NCBI GenBank assembly: GCA_031362985.1
Contig: JANLTO010000025.1
Span: forward strand, 16,820 to 80,819
Direction of reading: 5' to 3'
DNA length: 64,000 nt
Origin: SHZL01 sp031362985
GTDB lineage: Bacteria; Pseudomonadota; Gammaproteobacteria; Xanthomonadales; SZUA-36
Shown here piece after piece: positions 42,092 to 51,704 of the stretch (its first letter is position 1; each line of letters begins with the position of its first letter). Below the pieces are notes generated by a model. It ran no database searches. It worked only from the letters and a program-made list of their open reading frames with translations, and was not told where the DNA came from. A program made the position numbers and the translations under genes.

Positions 42092-44380
42092 ATGTCGCTG
42101 TTTGAGGAACTGAAACGCCGTAACGTTATCCGCGTAGGCATTGCTTACACGGTTACTGCGTGGCTGCTGCTGCAGGTGGCCGACATCGTTCTGGACAATA
42201 CGTCGGCGCCAGACTGGGTCATGCACCTGATCATGGTCCTGTTGCTCATCGGCCTGCCGCTGGCGCTGCTGTTTGCCTGGGTCTTTGAAATGACCCCTGA
42301 AGGCCTGAAGAAAGAAAAAGATGTAGACCGGACACAATCCATTACACGCACCACCGGCCGCAGGCTGGACTTTGCCATCATTGGCGTGCTGGCCGTGGGG
42401 CTGGGATATCTCGCCTGGGATAAATTCCTCGCACCGGAAGGCGGCACTGCATCGGAAAAGGGGTCAGAGCCCTTTTCCACTTCGGCAACCATTGAAAACC
42501 CGGGTGCTTCAGACGAGAAAAGGGCTCTGACCCCTTTTCCGCCGTCAGCCTCGCCCGTGAACGCAGCACCAGAAAAATCCATCGCAGTATTGCCCTTTGT
42601 CAACATGAGCAACGACCCGGACCAGGAATTCTTTTCTGACGGCATATCGGAAGAGTTGCTCAATGTGTTGGCGCAGTATCCGGGCGTGCGGGTGGCCGCG
42701 CGTACCTCTTCGTTCCAGTTCAAGGGGAAAAACCTCGACATTGGTGAGATCGCCCGTTTGCTCAAAGTCAGGAACGTGCTGGAAGGCTCAGTGCGCAAAT
42801 CCGGCACCAAGCTGCGCATTACCGCCCAGCTGATCCAGGCCGATACCGGTTACCACCTGTGGTCGGAAACCTATGATCGCGAACTGGATGATGTATTCGC
42901 CATCCAGGATGAAATTTCAGCCGCCATTGGCGAGGCGTTGCGAGTGGAACTGAAGCTGGGGACCGGCGAGGAAGCCGAGGCACCCCGCGTGGCTGAGTCT
43001 TCCAACACCGCAGCCTACGAGGCCTATTTGAGCGGCCGCCACCTGGTCAACCAGCGCGGGCGAAGCAACATCACGCAGGCGGTAGAGGAACTGAAACGTG
43101 CCGTGCGGCTTGATCCGGAGTTCGCACCGGCGCAAGCCTGGATGGCTATTGCCTGGATCATGATGCTGGACAGCCCCGCAACCTATGGAGACCTCAGCCT
43201 GGCGGAAGTCAAAGAGCGCGCCACGCCCCATATGGAGAAAGCCCTGGCGCTGGACCCAAACCTCGCCGAGGCGCATGGAGCACGCGCCCTTTTTGCCATG
43301 AATTCGAGCGATTACGCAACAGCGATGAAGGAAACCGAACGTGCGCTGGAACTGAACCCGGTCTATGTCGATGCCATGAACTGGCGGCAAATAACGGCCG
43401 GCGCTTCCGGCGATTACGCGGTTTCCCTGGAGATCCAGCGACGCATCGTCGAAGTGGACCCGCTGTCCATCATCGGGCGCCTGAACTACAGCCCCGTGCT
43501 GGCTCTGTCGGACCTCGAAGCCGGGCGCGAAATGGCCCACGGCATGGTCGAGCAAAATCCATGGGCTGGTTATACCGCGCTGGGTCAGATCGAATTGTGG
43601 CCTGGCAAGGATCTGTCCGGCAGCCTGGGCTGGTTCATGCGTGCCTACGGTGAGGACCCGCATGATGAACTATCCAACCGCTACCTGATCGGCATACTCG
43701 CCCTGGTGGGTGAATACGACGAAGCGCGGCGGATTTCGGACGGCAACCTCTACCTGGTCGACATCCAGCAAAACCAACTGGAAAGCGCCATCCATACCTT
43801 GGAAATCACCCACGCAGGCGACCCGGATAACGCTGCCGTCACGATGGACCTGGCCGATACGCTGCACCTGGCCGGGCGGTTTGAAGAATCGCAGCGACTC
43901 TATAGCCAGATGCAGGCGCTGTCGCCCAGCGGAGTGATTGTCGATACCAGGGATAGTTCGACCCGACCGACCTTGCGCATGGCCTATGCCTACAAACTGG
44001 CGGGTGACAGTGCAGCTTCAGCACACGCCATTGAAATCCACCGCAAGGATTTTGAAAAACGCCGCCAGATTGGTCTGCTCTATGCCGCAGACTACGTGGC
44101 GGAGGCCATGGCCACTGCCATCGAAGGCAACACGGCTGCCAGCTTCGCAGCGATTCGTAGCGCCATCGATAACGGATTTCGCGACGATGCGTTTTTCCGT
44201 GAACCATCGATGCAGTCGCTGGCCCAACACCCCGAATTCCTCGCGTTGAAAGCCGAGGTGACCAAGCTATTGGCAGGCGAGCATGCTGAAGTGCTGCAGT
44301 TGATCTGCAACGACAACCCGATACCGGGCATCTGGCAACCCCTGAGCAAAACCTGCCAAGGCGTGGTGGCCAGTTCATGA
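42092..44380 (+). CDS. TolB-like/TPR membrane protein, array copy 1
   Basis: 762 residues from ATG 42092 (GGA seven bases upstream; ATG 42068 is less likely). The N-terminal ELKRRNVIRVGIAYT stretch leads into two membrane helices, a cytoplasmic motif EGLKKEKDVDRTQSITR, and a third helix (GVLAVGLGYLAW). A variable linker (residues 118-162) follows, then a FlgO/TolB-N-like domain (KSIAVLPFVNMS... LWSETYDRELDDVFAIQDEI), then TPRs to the end. The linker is encoded by an inverted pair of GGGGTCAGAG elements (42454-42540). The C-terminus (HAEVLQLICNDNPIPGIWQ) differs from all other copies. Copy 2 starts inside its stop (ATGA). Role unknown; it probably assembles protein complexes at the inner membrane. 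Confidence 0.75.
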   Translation: MSLFEELKRRNVIRVGIAYTVTAWLLLQVADIVLDNTSAPDWVMHLIMVLLLIGLPLALLFAWVFEMTPEGLKKEKDVDRTQSITRTTGRRLDFAIIGVLAVGLGYLAWDKFLAPEGGTASEKGSEPFSTSATIENPGASDEKRALTPFPPSASPVNAAPEKSIAVLPFVNMSNDPDQEFFSDGISEELLNVLAQYPGVRVAARTSSFQFKGKNLDIGEIARLLKVRNVLEGSVRKSGTKLRITAQLIQADTGYHLWSETYDRELDDVFAIQDEISAAIGEALRVELKLGTGEEAEAPRVAESSNTAAYEAYLSGRHLVNQRGRSNITQAVEELKRAVRLDPEFAPAQAWMAIAWIMMLDSPATYGDLSLAEVKERATPHMEKALALDPNLAEAHGARALFAMNSSDYATAMKETERALELNPVYVDAMNWRQITAGASGDYAVSLEIQRRIVEVDPLSIIGRLNYSPVLALSDLEAGREMAHGMVEQNPWAGYTALGQIELWPGKDLSGSLGWFMRAYGEDPHDELSNRYLIGILALVGEYDEARRISDGNLYLVDIQQNQLESAIHTLEITHAGDPDNAAVTMDLADTLHLAGRFEESQRLYSQMQALSPSGVIVDTRDSSTRPTLRMAYAYKLAGDSAASAHAIEIHRKDFEKRRQIGLLYAADYVAEAMATAIEGNTAASFAAIRSAIDNGFRDDAFFREPSMQSLAQHPEFLALKAEVTKLLAGEHAEVLQLICNDNPIPGIWQPLSKTCQGVVASS
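42454..42540. repeat. In-frame GGGGTCAGAG inverted-repeat pair in copy 1
   Basis: AAAAGGGGTCAGAGCCC (from 42457) faces its reverse complement GGGCTCTGACCCCTTTT (ending 42538). Each arm is itself palindromic (AAAAGGG...CCCTTTT). The arms encode EKGSEPFS and EKRALTPF. Confidence 0.85.
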
Positions 44381-46650
44381 GTTTTATTGCCGAGCTGAAA
44401 CGCCGCAATGTATTCCGCGTGGGCATCGCCTACGCCATCACTGCGTGGCTGATCCTGCAGCTGTCCGATATCGTGCTGGACAACATTCAAGCGCCGCACT
44501 GGGTGATGCAGGCCATCATGCTGTTGCTGGCCATCGGTTTGCCGCTGGCGCTGGTGTTCGCCTGGGCGTTCGAATTGACGCCGGAAGGGCTGAAGAAAGA
44601 AAAGGACGTAGACCCCACCCAATCGATCACGCACCAAACCGGGCACAAGCTGGACCGCACCATCATCGTCATCCTGGTGCTGGCCCTGGGTTATTTTGCC
44701 TACGACAAATTTGGCGGGGGGTCTGAAAAGGGGTCAGAGCCCTTTTCCTCCGCAGCAGCCATTGAATTCCGCCCGGGGTCAGAGAACCATTTTCAATCAT
44801 CCTCGGAAACCAGCGAAACGGCGGCAGAAAATGGTTCTCTGACCCCTTTAAAATCTCTCGCCGTACTCCCCTTCGTCGACATGAGCCCGGCCAAAGACAA
44901 CGAGTACTTCACCGACGGCCTGACCGAGGAACTGCTCAACATCCTGGCGCAGATCAAGGGCCTGCAAGTGGCCGGCCGTACCTCGTCGTTCGCGTTCAAA
45001 GGCAAAACCGAAGATCTGCGCGACATTGGCAGCAAACTGAACGTCAACACACTGCTGGAAGGCAGCGTGCGCAAGGACGACCAGCGCCAGCGCATCCGCG
45101 TTACTGTGCAGTTGATCAACGTCGCGGATGGCTACCACATCTGGTCGGATACCTACGACCGCGACCTCGAGGATATTTTTGCCATCCAGGAAGACATTGC
45201 GCAGCAAGTGGCCGAAGCGCTGAAAATCAACCTGCTGGGTGAGGAAGAAAAGCAAGTAACGGCACCTGCCCGCACCGGCATGAATGCCTATGACCTGTAT
45301 TTGCAGGGGCTGCAAAATGTGAACTCCTATTCCTTCGAAAGCTTGCGCAAAGCTGAAAGTCAGCTGACCGAATCGCTGGCCATAGACCCCGGCTACCTGC
45401 CCACCAAGCTGGCGCTGGCCCGGACGTGGGTCGCCCAAGCCGATGCGGGAGTGGTCCCGGCGCCAGAGGCTTTCGCCAAGGCCAATCCCTTGCTGGATGA
45501 AGTGCTGGCGGAAGACCCCGGCAACAGCGAAGCCCATGGCTATCGTGGCCAGATCCAGGATTACGAGGAGAATTACGCCGCGGCCCGCGTTTCTTTTGAG
45601 CACGCGTTAGCAGCGAATCCCAGGAATGCCAACGCCCTGACCAACTACGGACGCTTCCTGTTTGACCGCGGCGAGGTGGAAGAAGGCCTGGCCCAACTGC
45701 ACGAGGCGGCCCGCATCGAGCCGTATGACACCACGGTGCAATGGGAGCTGTGTATGACCCAGGCCCTTTTGGTCGATGTGACTGCAGGAACCCGGGAGTG
45801 TGAGCGGATTGGTGAAATACAGCCTGACAACCCGATGCAGTATTACGGCCAGGGATACATGCACATGTTCCGTGGTGAACTGGCCCAGTTTCTGTATTGG
45901 CGTCACCAGGCCGCTGAGACAGACCGGGCTGACCCGGAATTGCCGGCCGGAGGCGCACTGGTGTGGTTGGATATCGGTGACACGGAAAGGGCCGAAGCCG
46001 ATTTGCAGAAAGCGGCCAGCCTAGATCCCGATCATCCTTTGACCCTGGCCGCACGCATTGAGCTGCTCCTGTACCAGGAACAGTACCAGCAAGCCGTTAG
46101 CCTGGCGCAAAAAGCCCGTGACGAGAAACTTCCCGGCCGCCAGGGCTCAGATGACATTATCGACGGCTTGTTGCTAAACGATGCTGTTCGCCGACGGGAT
46201 TACGCTAAGGCGCTGGCGATTTTGCACGAAGGTTTTCCCGACGGATTGGCTTCGCCGCTGGATACCGATGATGTGGACGATGTTTATGCCCTGGCCGGCC
46301 TGGCCTATGTGCTGAAAATGCAAAACCCCGCATCGGAACAGGCCCCCGACTTGCTCGACCATGCCGATGTGCTGAATAAGCGCTCCGATGGCCGCGTTTT
46401 TCCGTCCGAGAAACCGTTCAGACAAGCCATGATCGAGTCGGCCAGGGGTAACAAGTCCGCTGCGTTATCGTCCTTGCACGAGGCATTCGAAAAAGGTTGG
46501 CGTCTGGGCTGGCGCGATTGGATGTACCGGGACTTCCAGTTCGAGTCCCTGCACAAGGAACCCGAGTACAAAGACCTGATCGCGATGTTCGAAGCAGATA
46601 TGGAGAAACAGCGCACCGAAGCTTATGAGCTGTTGGGACTGAAGCAGTGA
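44377..46650 (+). CDS. TolB-like/TPR membrane protein, array copy 2
   Basis: 757 residues, coupled to copy 1 by ATGA overlap. Three N-terminal helices, then the longest repeat-derived linker of the array after copy 4 (about 117-160), encoding EKGSEPFS, GSENHFQ and ENGSLTPLK. The TolB-like domain is the most divergent in wording (SLAVLPFVDMSPAKDNEYFTDGLTEELLN, DGYHIWSDTYDRDLEDIFAIQEDI). About eight TPRs follow, including a long acidic one near 640 (LDTDDVDDVYALAGLAYVLK). The protein ends in EKQRTEAYELLGLKQ, which resembles ends of copies 4-7 (ERxxLGLEPV). Confidence 0.75.
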   Translation: MSFIAELKRRNVFRVGIAYAITAWLILQLSDIVLDNIQAPHWVMQAIMLLLAIGLPLALVFAWAFELTPEGLKKEKDVDPTQSITHQTGHKLDRTIIVILVLALGYFAYDKFGGGSEKGSEPFSSAAAIEFRPGSENHFQSSSETSETAAENGSLTPLKSLAVLPFVDMSPAKDNEYFTDGLTEELLNILAQIKGLQVAGRTSSFAFKGKTEDLRDIGSKLNVNTLLEGSVRKDDQRQRIRVTVQLINVADGYHIWSDTYDRDLEDIFAIQEDIAQQVAEALKINLLGEEEKQVTAPARTGMNAYDLYLQGLQNVNSYSFESLRKAESQLTESLAIDPGYLPTKLALARTWVAQADAGVVPAPEAFAKANPLLDEVLAEDPGNSEAHGYRGQIQDYEENYAAARVSFEHALAANPRNANALTNYGRFLFDRGEVEEGLAQLHEAARIEPYDTTVQWELCMTQALLVDVTAGTRECERIGEIQPDNPMQYYGQGYMHMFRGELAQFLYWRHQAAETDRADPELPAGGALVWLDIGDTERAEADLQKAASLDPDHPLTLAARIELLLYQEQYQQAVSLAQKARDEKLPGRQGSDDIIDGLLLNDAVRRRDYAKALAILHEGFPDGLASPLDTDDVDDVYALAGLAYVLKMQNPASEQAPDLLDHADVLNKRSDGRVFPSEKPFRQAMIESARGNKSAALSSLHEAFEKGWRLGWRDWMYRDFQFESLHKEPEYKDLIAMFEADMEKQRTEAYELLGLKQ
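44726..44846. repeat. Three GGGGTCAGAG-type elements in copy 2
   Basis: A lone arm of the CCCTTTT type (44726-44746) is followed by an inverted pair of the AACCATTTTC type (44775-44794 and 44827-44846). All are in frame. The right partner of the first arm is missing. Confidence 0.85.
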
Positions 46651-46681
46651 ACGCAGCAATACCCCCTCCCGCCCCCTTTTC

Positions 46682-48565
46682 ATGAGCTTCTTTTCCGAAC
46701 TCAAACGCCGCAATGTATTCCGCATCGCCACGGCCTACGCGATTGCCGCCTGGTTGCTGCTGCAGATCGCGGATCTCGTGCTGGACAATACCTCTGCGCC
46801 CCCCTGGGTGATCCAGAGTTTGTTCGTGATCGTCGGCGTGGGTTTCGTATTTGCCCTGATCTTTTCCTGGCTCTACGAACTCACTCCCGAAGGCGTGATG
46901 AAGGAATCCGAGGTTCCGCGTGAGCGCTCCATCACTTACCACACGGCAAAGAAACTCGATTACCTGACCATCGCGCTGCTGCTGGGCGCCGTCGCCTACC
47001 TGGTGGTGGACCGCTACGTGCTCGAGGCGCCGGTTGCCACCGTGACGGGGTCAGAGAACCATTTTCCAAAAACCGCTCAGGAAACCAACGAAGCACCAGG
47101 TGAAAATGGTTCTCTGACCCCAGTGGAACTCGCATCGTCCGGCGCAGAGCCCAATTCCATCGCGGTCCTGCCGTTTTCTGACCTCAGCGAAGACGGCGAC
47201 CAGGCCTATTTTTCCGACGGTATCGCCGAGGAATTGCTGAACCTGCTGGTGCGCGTGGAGGGTTTGCACGTCGCGTCCCGCACTTCATCTTTTGCGTACA
47301 AGGGCGAAAATCTCAGTATTCCCGAGATTGCTGCCGAGCTGAAAGTGGCCAATATCCTCGAAGGCTCGGTGCGCAAGGACGGCGACCGGGTGCGCATCAC
47401 CGCGCAACTGATCGACACCCGTAACGACCGCCACTTGTGGTCGGAGAACTATGACCGCGATCTGGTGGATATTTTCGCCATCCAGGATGAAATCGCCACT
47501 GCCATTGTCACCGCGCTGAAGGAGCAACTGGGGGTCCAGGCCACCACTGACGCCATCAACGTTGAAGCTGCCACCAACAATCTCGACGCCTACGATCTGT
47601 ACCTCAAAGGGCGCATCCTGTTTGTCGCCCGCCAGGACATTGATATTGCCATCCAGATGTTTGAACAGGCCATCGAACTCGATCCCAATTACGCCCGCGC
47701 CTGGGAAGGGCTTGCCGCAGCGCAGGCCGTTGCCGATGACTGGTTGCTTGGCGATGGAATTGATCACGTCCCCCTGGCGGTCGAAGCGGCGCAGCGGGCC
47801 ATGGAACTGGACCCGGAGCTTTCGATGCCCTATGCCGTCCTGGGAAATAGCACTGTAGTTCTGGGGGTTGCAGCGGATGTGCCGGATCTGGCTGAAGCGT
47901 TGCGCATGTTGGATCTCGCCATTCAGAAGGATCCCAACAACACGACCGCCTTGCAGTGGCGCGGCGGTCACTATTACTGGCTTGGATTCTTTGATCGCGC
48001 GCTGGCTGATTTCGATGAATGCCTGCGACTGGACCCGGCCTACCTCAATTGTGCACAACACCGGGCGGCGGCTTTGCTGTTTCGCGGTGATACCGATGCC
48101 GCCCTGGCTGCCTTCATTCCCACCCTGTACGAAAACTTCCACTCCATGGATGAAGCGTTTGTTGCCGTGCTGGTCGAGCAGGGCAATTCCCTCGCGGCCC
48201 TGCTATTGGCCACCGCGAGGCTGAACGCGCCGTATGCACCGGTGGGCGAATGGATAAAGGCGCTTGAGAATCCCGGGGATGACCATCGCGCGGGCCTGGC
48301 GCGCTTCGACCGCTGGGCGGCGGAATATCACAACAATTACGCCGTTGATTTTCCGGATGTGCTGCTGGCCTTTGGCGACTATGAGCGTGCCGCGCAATCG
48401 CCGAATATCCTCTATACCATCTGGGGACCCGGTGCAAAAGCATTCCGCCAGACGCCCTGGTTCAAGCAGTGGTTGCATGACAACGGCGTTGAAGACTACT
48501 GGCGCAAGCACGGCTTCCCGCCTTCATGTCACGTAATCAGTGAGCAGGACTACAGCTGTGACTGA
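46682..48565 (+). CDS. TolB-like/TPR membrane protein, array copy 3
   Basis: 627 residues, the shortest and most divergent copy. The post-helix motif changes to EGVMKESEVPRERSITYHTAKK, and the TolB-like domain reads NSIAVLPFSDLSEDGDQAYFSDGIAEELLNLL. Five or so TPRs follow; the C-terminal third is Cys- and Trp-containing without clear repeats (TPWFKQWLHDNGVEDYWRKHGFPPSCH). The start lies 31 bases after copy 2 with only a weak ribosome site. The linker is repeat-derived (47047-47121). After its stop comes the left repeat that bounds the D-aminoacylase/permease cassette. Confidence 0.75.
   Translation: MSFFSELKRRNVFRIATAYAIAAWLLLQIADLVLDNTSAPPWVIQSLFVIVGVGFVFALIFSWLYELTPEGVMKESEVPRERSITYHTAKKLDYLTIALLLGAVAYLVVDRYVLEAPVATVTGSENHFPKTAQETNEAPGENGSLTPVELASSGAEPNSIAVLPFSDLSEDGDQAYFSDGIAEELLNLLVRVEGLHVASRTSSFAYKGENLSIPEIAAELKVANILEGSVRKDGDRVRITAQLIDTRNDRHLWSENYDRDLVDIFAIQDEIATAIVTALKEQLGVQATTDAINVEAATNNLDAYDLYLKGRILFVARQDIDIAIQMFEQAIELDPNYARAWEGLAAAQAVADDWLLGDGIDHVPLAVEAAQRAMELDPELSMPYAVLGNSTVVLGVAADVPDLAEALRMLDLAIQKDPNNTTALQWRGGHYYWLGFFDRALADFDECLRLDPAYLNCAQHRAAALLFRGDTDAALAAFIPTLYENFHSMDEAFVAVLVEQGNSLAALLLATARLNAPYAPVGEWIKALENPGDDHRAGLARFDRWAAEYHNNYAVDFPDVLLAFGDYERAAQSPNILYTIWGPGAKAFRQTPWFKQWLHDNGVEDYWRKHGFPPSCHVISEQDYSCD
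47047..47121. repeat. In-frame GGGGTCAGAG inverted-repeat pair in copy 3
   Basis: GGGGTCAGAGAACCATTTTC (47047-47066) faces its exact reverse complement (47102-47121) across 35 bases. The arms encode GSENHFP and ENGSLTP. Confidence 0.88.
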
Positions 48566-48570
48566 TATTG

Positions 48571-48627
48571 GGGGTCAGAGTAATATTTGGGGTCAGAGTA
48601 AAAAATCCAGGTTTTTACTCTGACCCC
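48571..48627. repeat. GGGGTCAGAG repeats left of the D-aminoacylase gene
   Basis: A solitary GGGGTCAGAG (48571-48580) is followed by a perfect 16-bp inverted pair GGGGTCAGAGTAAAAA (48589-48604, 48612-48627) with a seven-base loop. It can fold as a strong hairpin and may end transcription of copy 3. Confidence 0.88.
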
Positions 48628-48663
48628 AAGTATTTCCAAGTATTTGCGATTAAAGGAGAAACC

Positions 48664-50370
48664 ATGAACAAGCTGAAGCGTGTCAGTCTCTTGAGTCTTT
48701 TGCTCGCTACCTGCTGCTGGCTGACGGCCTATGCGGCGCCGGCAAGCTACGATGTCATCCTGCGTGGCGGCACGATTTACGACGGCAGCGGTGAGAAACC
48801 CTATACCGGCGACGTGGCCATCCGTGGCGACCGGATCGCGGCGATGGGTGACATCGGCGAGTCCAGCGCGCCGCACGAGATCAATGTCGTGGGCCTGGCG
48901 GTTGCCCCGGGCTTTGTCAACATGATGTCCTGGGCTAACGAATCGCTGATCGAGGACGGCAAATCGCAGAGTGATATCCGCCAGGGCGTGACGCTGGAAA
49001 TCATGGGTGAAGGGGATTCGATGGGCCCCCTGAACGGCCGGATGAAGCAGGACATGATCGCTGCACAAGCAGACATCCGCTACGAGATCGAATGGACCAC
49101 GCTGGCTGAGTACCTGGCGTATCTCGAACGGCGCGGCATTTCGCCGAATGTTGCCTCGTTTATCGGCGCCGCCACCCCGCGCAACTATGTTATCGGCCAG
49201 GAGGACCGCGCACCGACCGCGGAGGAACTCGAACAAATGCGCGCACTGGTTCGCCAGGCCATGCAAGAAGGGGCTTTGGGCGTCGCATCTTCACTGATCT
49301 ACCCACCCGGCAGCTTTGCCAAGACCGACGAACTGGTCGAGCTTTCAAAAGTTGCCGCCGAATACGACGGCATGTACATCTCGCATATGCGCGATGAAGG
49401 CGCCAACCTGCTGGAAGCGATAGACGAACTGCTCACCATTGCCCGGGAAGCCAATATCCGCGCCGAAATTTATCATCTCAAGGCCTCCGGCAAACCCAAC
49501 TGGCATTTGTTTGACCAGGCCGTTGCGAAGGTCGAACAGGCCAGGGCCGAGGGGCTGCAGATCACGGCGGATGTTTACACCTACCCGGCGGGTTCCACCG
49601 GGCTCAATGCCGCGATACCGCCGTGGGTCCAGGAAGGCGGTTTCGAAGCCTCTGTGGAGCGCATGAAAGACCCTGCGATCCGCGAGAGACTGGCGCGTGA
49701 AATGCTCGAACCCTCGGACGCGTGGGATAACATGTACCTCGGTGCAGGTACGCCGGATAACATCCTGCTGGTCGGTTTCAAGTCGGAGGCGTTGAAACCT
49801 CTAACCGGCAAAACCCTGGCCGAAGTTGCGAAAATGCGCGGTACCGATCCGCGCATGACCGCGATGGACCTGATTATCGAGGATGACAGCCGTATCGGCA
49901 CGGTGTACTTCAGCCAGTCCGAGGACGTGGTCAGGAAGGCGGTTGCCTTGCCATGGGTCAGCTTCAACTCCGATGCGGAATCGATCGCACCAGAGGGCGT
50001 TTTCCTTCTGAGCAGCCCACACCCGCGCGCCTACGGCAGTTTCGCCAGGGTGCTGGCGAAATATGTCCGCGACGAAAAGGTTCTGACATTGGAGGCGGCC
50101 ATCCACAAGCTGGCGACACTGCCAGCCATGACCATGAAAATTGATCAGCGGGGACAGCTGAAGAATGGCTACTACGCGGACGTAGTGGTGTTTGATCCGG
50201 CCAAAATCCAGGACAACGCAACGTTCATCAAACCGCACCAGTACGCGACCGGTATGCTGCACGTGTTCGTCAACGGCAAACAGGTGTTGAAGGACGGCGA
50301 GCACACAGGCGCCAAACCCGGGCGGTTCGTGCGCGGGCCGGGCTGGAAAGGCGAGGGTAAACAGGAATGA
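48664..50370 (+). CDS. Exported D-aminoacylase/N-acyl-D-amino-acid deacylase-like amidohydrolase
   Basis: 568 residues from ATG 48664 (AAAGGAG nine bases upstream); longer frames run back into the repeat. A signal peptide ends near AYAAPAS. The amidohydrolase fold is recognisable (YDVILRGGTIYDGSGEKPYTGDVAIRGDRIA, YISHMRDEG, IYHLKASGK, FNSDAESIAPEG, DVVVFDPAKI). The first metal site, normally HxHxD in PGFIDVHTHDD, reads PGFVNMMSWANE, so metal binding there is lost or changed. Other annotated D-aminoacylases share this form. The likely role is release of D-amino acids or dipeptides in the periplasm, taken up by the coupled permease (ATGA overlap at 50367). Confidence 0.8.
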   Translation: MNKLKRVSLLSLLLATCCWLTAYAAPASYDVILRGGTIYDGSGEKPYTGDVAIRGDRIAAMGDIGESSAPHEINVVGLAVAPGFVNMMSWANESLIEDGKSQSDIRQGVTLEIMGEGDSMGPLNGRMKQDMIAAQADIRYEIEWTTLAEYLAYLERRGISPNVASFIGAATPRNYVIGQEDRAPTAEELEQMRALVRQAMQEGALGVASSLIYPPGSFAKTDELVELSKVAAEYDGMYISHMRDEGANLLEAIDELLTIAREANIRAEIYHLKASGKPNWHLFDQAVAKVEQARAEGLQITADVYTYPAGSTGLNAAIPPWVQEGGFEASVERMKDPAIRERLAREMLEPSDAWDNMYLGAGTPDNILLVGFKSEALKPLTGKTLAEVAKMRGTDPRMTAMDLIIEDDSRIGTVYFSQSEDVVRKAVALPWVSFNSDAESIAPEGVFLLSSPHPRAYGSFARVLAKYVRDEKVLTLEAAIHKLATLPAMTMKIDQRGQLKNGYYADVVVFDPAKIQDNATFIKPHQYATGMLHVFVNGKQVLKDGEHTGAKPGRFVRGPGWKGEGKQE

Positions 50371-51704
50371 ATGATTCCAGCCACAATACAGACGAAGGCC
50401 TGGTGCGCGGCATTGGTACCTGGGCGCTGAGCGCTAACATCATGAACATGGTGGTGGGCGCTGGCATTTTCGTCCTGCCGGGCATAGTGGCGGCAAAGAT
50501 CGGGCCAGCCGCCCTCATTGCCTACCTCCTGTGCGCGGTGATCGTCGGAACGGTGTTCCTGTGTTATGCAGAAGCCGGTAGCCGGGTAACGCGCAGCGGC
50601 GGCAGTTATGCCTATGTCGAAGAGGCCTTCGGCCCGTTCGCCGGATTTGTCACATCGACCCTGTTGTGGCTGGGATACGCAGTGTTCTCGGATGCAGCGC
50701 TGGCAGTGGCCATGACCGATGCCATCGCTCTTAAATTGCCGATTCTCAGCCAGGGCCTGCCGCGCAACCTGTTCCTCCTGGCCCTGTTCGCGTTCCTGGC
50801 CTGGATCAATATCGTCGGGCTTAAGCAGGGTGTGAGGCTGGTGATCGTGAACACCATCGCCAAGCTCGTTCCGCTGGTGCTGTTGGCAGTGGTCGGTCTG
50901 TTCTTTATCAACTTTGATAACCTGGTCATAGTCGAATGGCCCAGCCTGAGTAATTTCGGCGCTGCAGCACTGGTTTTGTTCTTTGCCTTTGGCGGCGCAG
51001 AGACGGCCCTGAACTCCAGCGGCGAAATCCACAACCCGGCCAGAACCATCCCGCGCGGATTGTTGCTGGGCGTCGGCGGCATTTTCACGATGTACGTCGC
51101 ACTGCAGGTGGTGGCGCAGGGCACCCTGGGCCCGGAACTGGCCAATAACACGGCAGCCCCGCTGGCCGCAGCGGCCACGGTGGTGTTTGGCAGCTGGGGA
51201 GCCCAGCTGCTCCTGGTTGGCATGATCATTTCGATTTTTGGTTGCCTGAGTGGCGACGTACTGAACACGCCGCGGGTGATATTCGCTTCTGCGCGCGATG
51301 GGTTGCTTCCGGGCGTACTGGCCAAAGTGCATCCCAGGTACCACACACCACATATCGCGATCTTGCTCTTCGCGGCTTTCGGCGGGATCATCGCACTGAC
51401 CGGCACCTTCAAGCAACTTGCGGTGGTTGCATCTGGCTCTCTCCTGCTGATTTATCTCGGGGTCAGCCTGGCCGTGATCGGCCTGCGCCATCGCATGGGG
51501 CCCCCTTCTGCAGAGCAGTTCCGCATTCCCGGCGGACCCATCGCGCCTGTCCTCAGTGCAGCGGTCATCCTGTGGCTGCTGCTGCAGATGACCGCGAGTG
51601 AGGCTATTGGAGTCGGGGCGCTGCTGGCAATTACAGTGGTCATTTACGTGGCCCGAAAGGCATGGGGTCAGAGTCAAGTGCCAGAGTCGGCTGACAAGCA
51701 CTGA
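50367..51704 (+). CDS. APC-family amino acid permease
   Basis: 445 residues with about twelve membrane helices. The first helix carries the APC signature (NMVVGAGIFVLPGIVA), and FFAFGGAETALNSSGEI is the helix-6 consensus region. It probably brings amino acids into the cell by proton symport. Translational overlap with the D-aminoacylase gene suggests that D-amino acids or their products are the substrate. The last residues (GQSQVPESADKH) are encoded by the left arm of a 25-bp inverted repeat, so the end of the protein derives from a mobile-type repeat. Confidence 0.87.
   Translation: MNDSSHNTDEGLVRGIGTWALSANIMNMVVGAGIFVLPGIVAAKIGPAALIAYLLCAVIVGTVFLCYAEAGSRVTRSGGSYAYVEEAFGPFAGFVTSTLLWLGYAVFSDAALAVAMTDAIALKLPILSQGLPRNLFLLALFAFLAWINIVGLKQGVRLVIVNTIAKLVPLVLLAVVGLFFINFDNLVIVEWPSLSNFGAAALVLFFAFGGAETALNSSGEIHNPARTIPRGLLLGVGGIFTMYVALQVVAQGTLGPELANNTAAPLAAAATVVFGSWGAQLLLVGMIISIFGCLSGDVLNTPRVIFASARDGLLPGVLAKVHPRYHTPHIAILLFAAFGGIIALTGTFKQLAVVASGSLLLIYLGVSLAVIGLRHRMGPPSAEQFRIPGGPIAPVLSAAVILWLLLQMTASEAIGVGALLAITVVIYVARKAWGQSQVPESADKH

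Noticed and set aside
45227..46054. 275-codon antisense frame in array copy 2
   Set aside because: Arg/Pro/Gly-rich shadow of the TPR coding strand with no ribosome site or family similarity.
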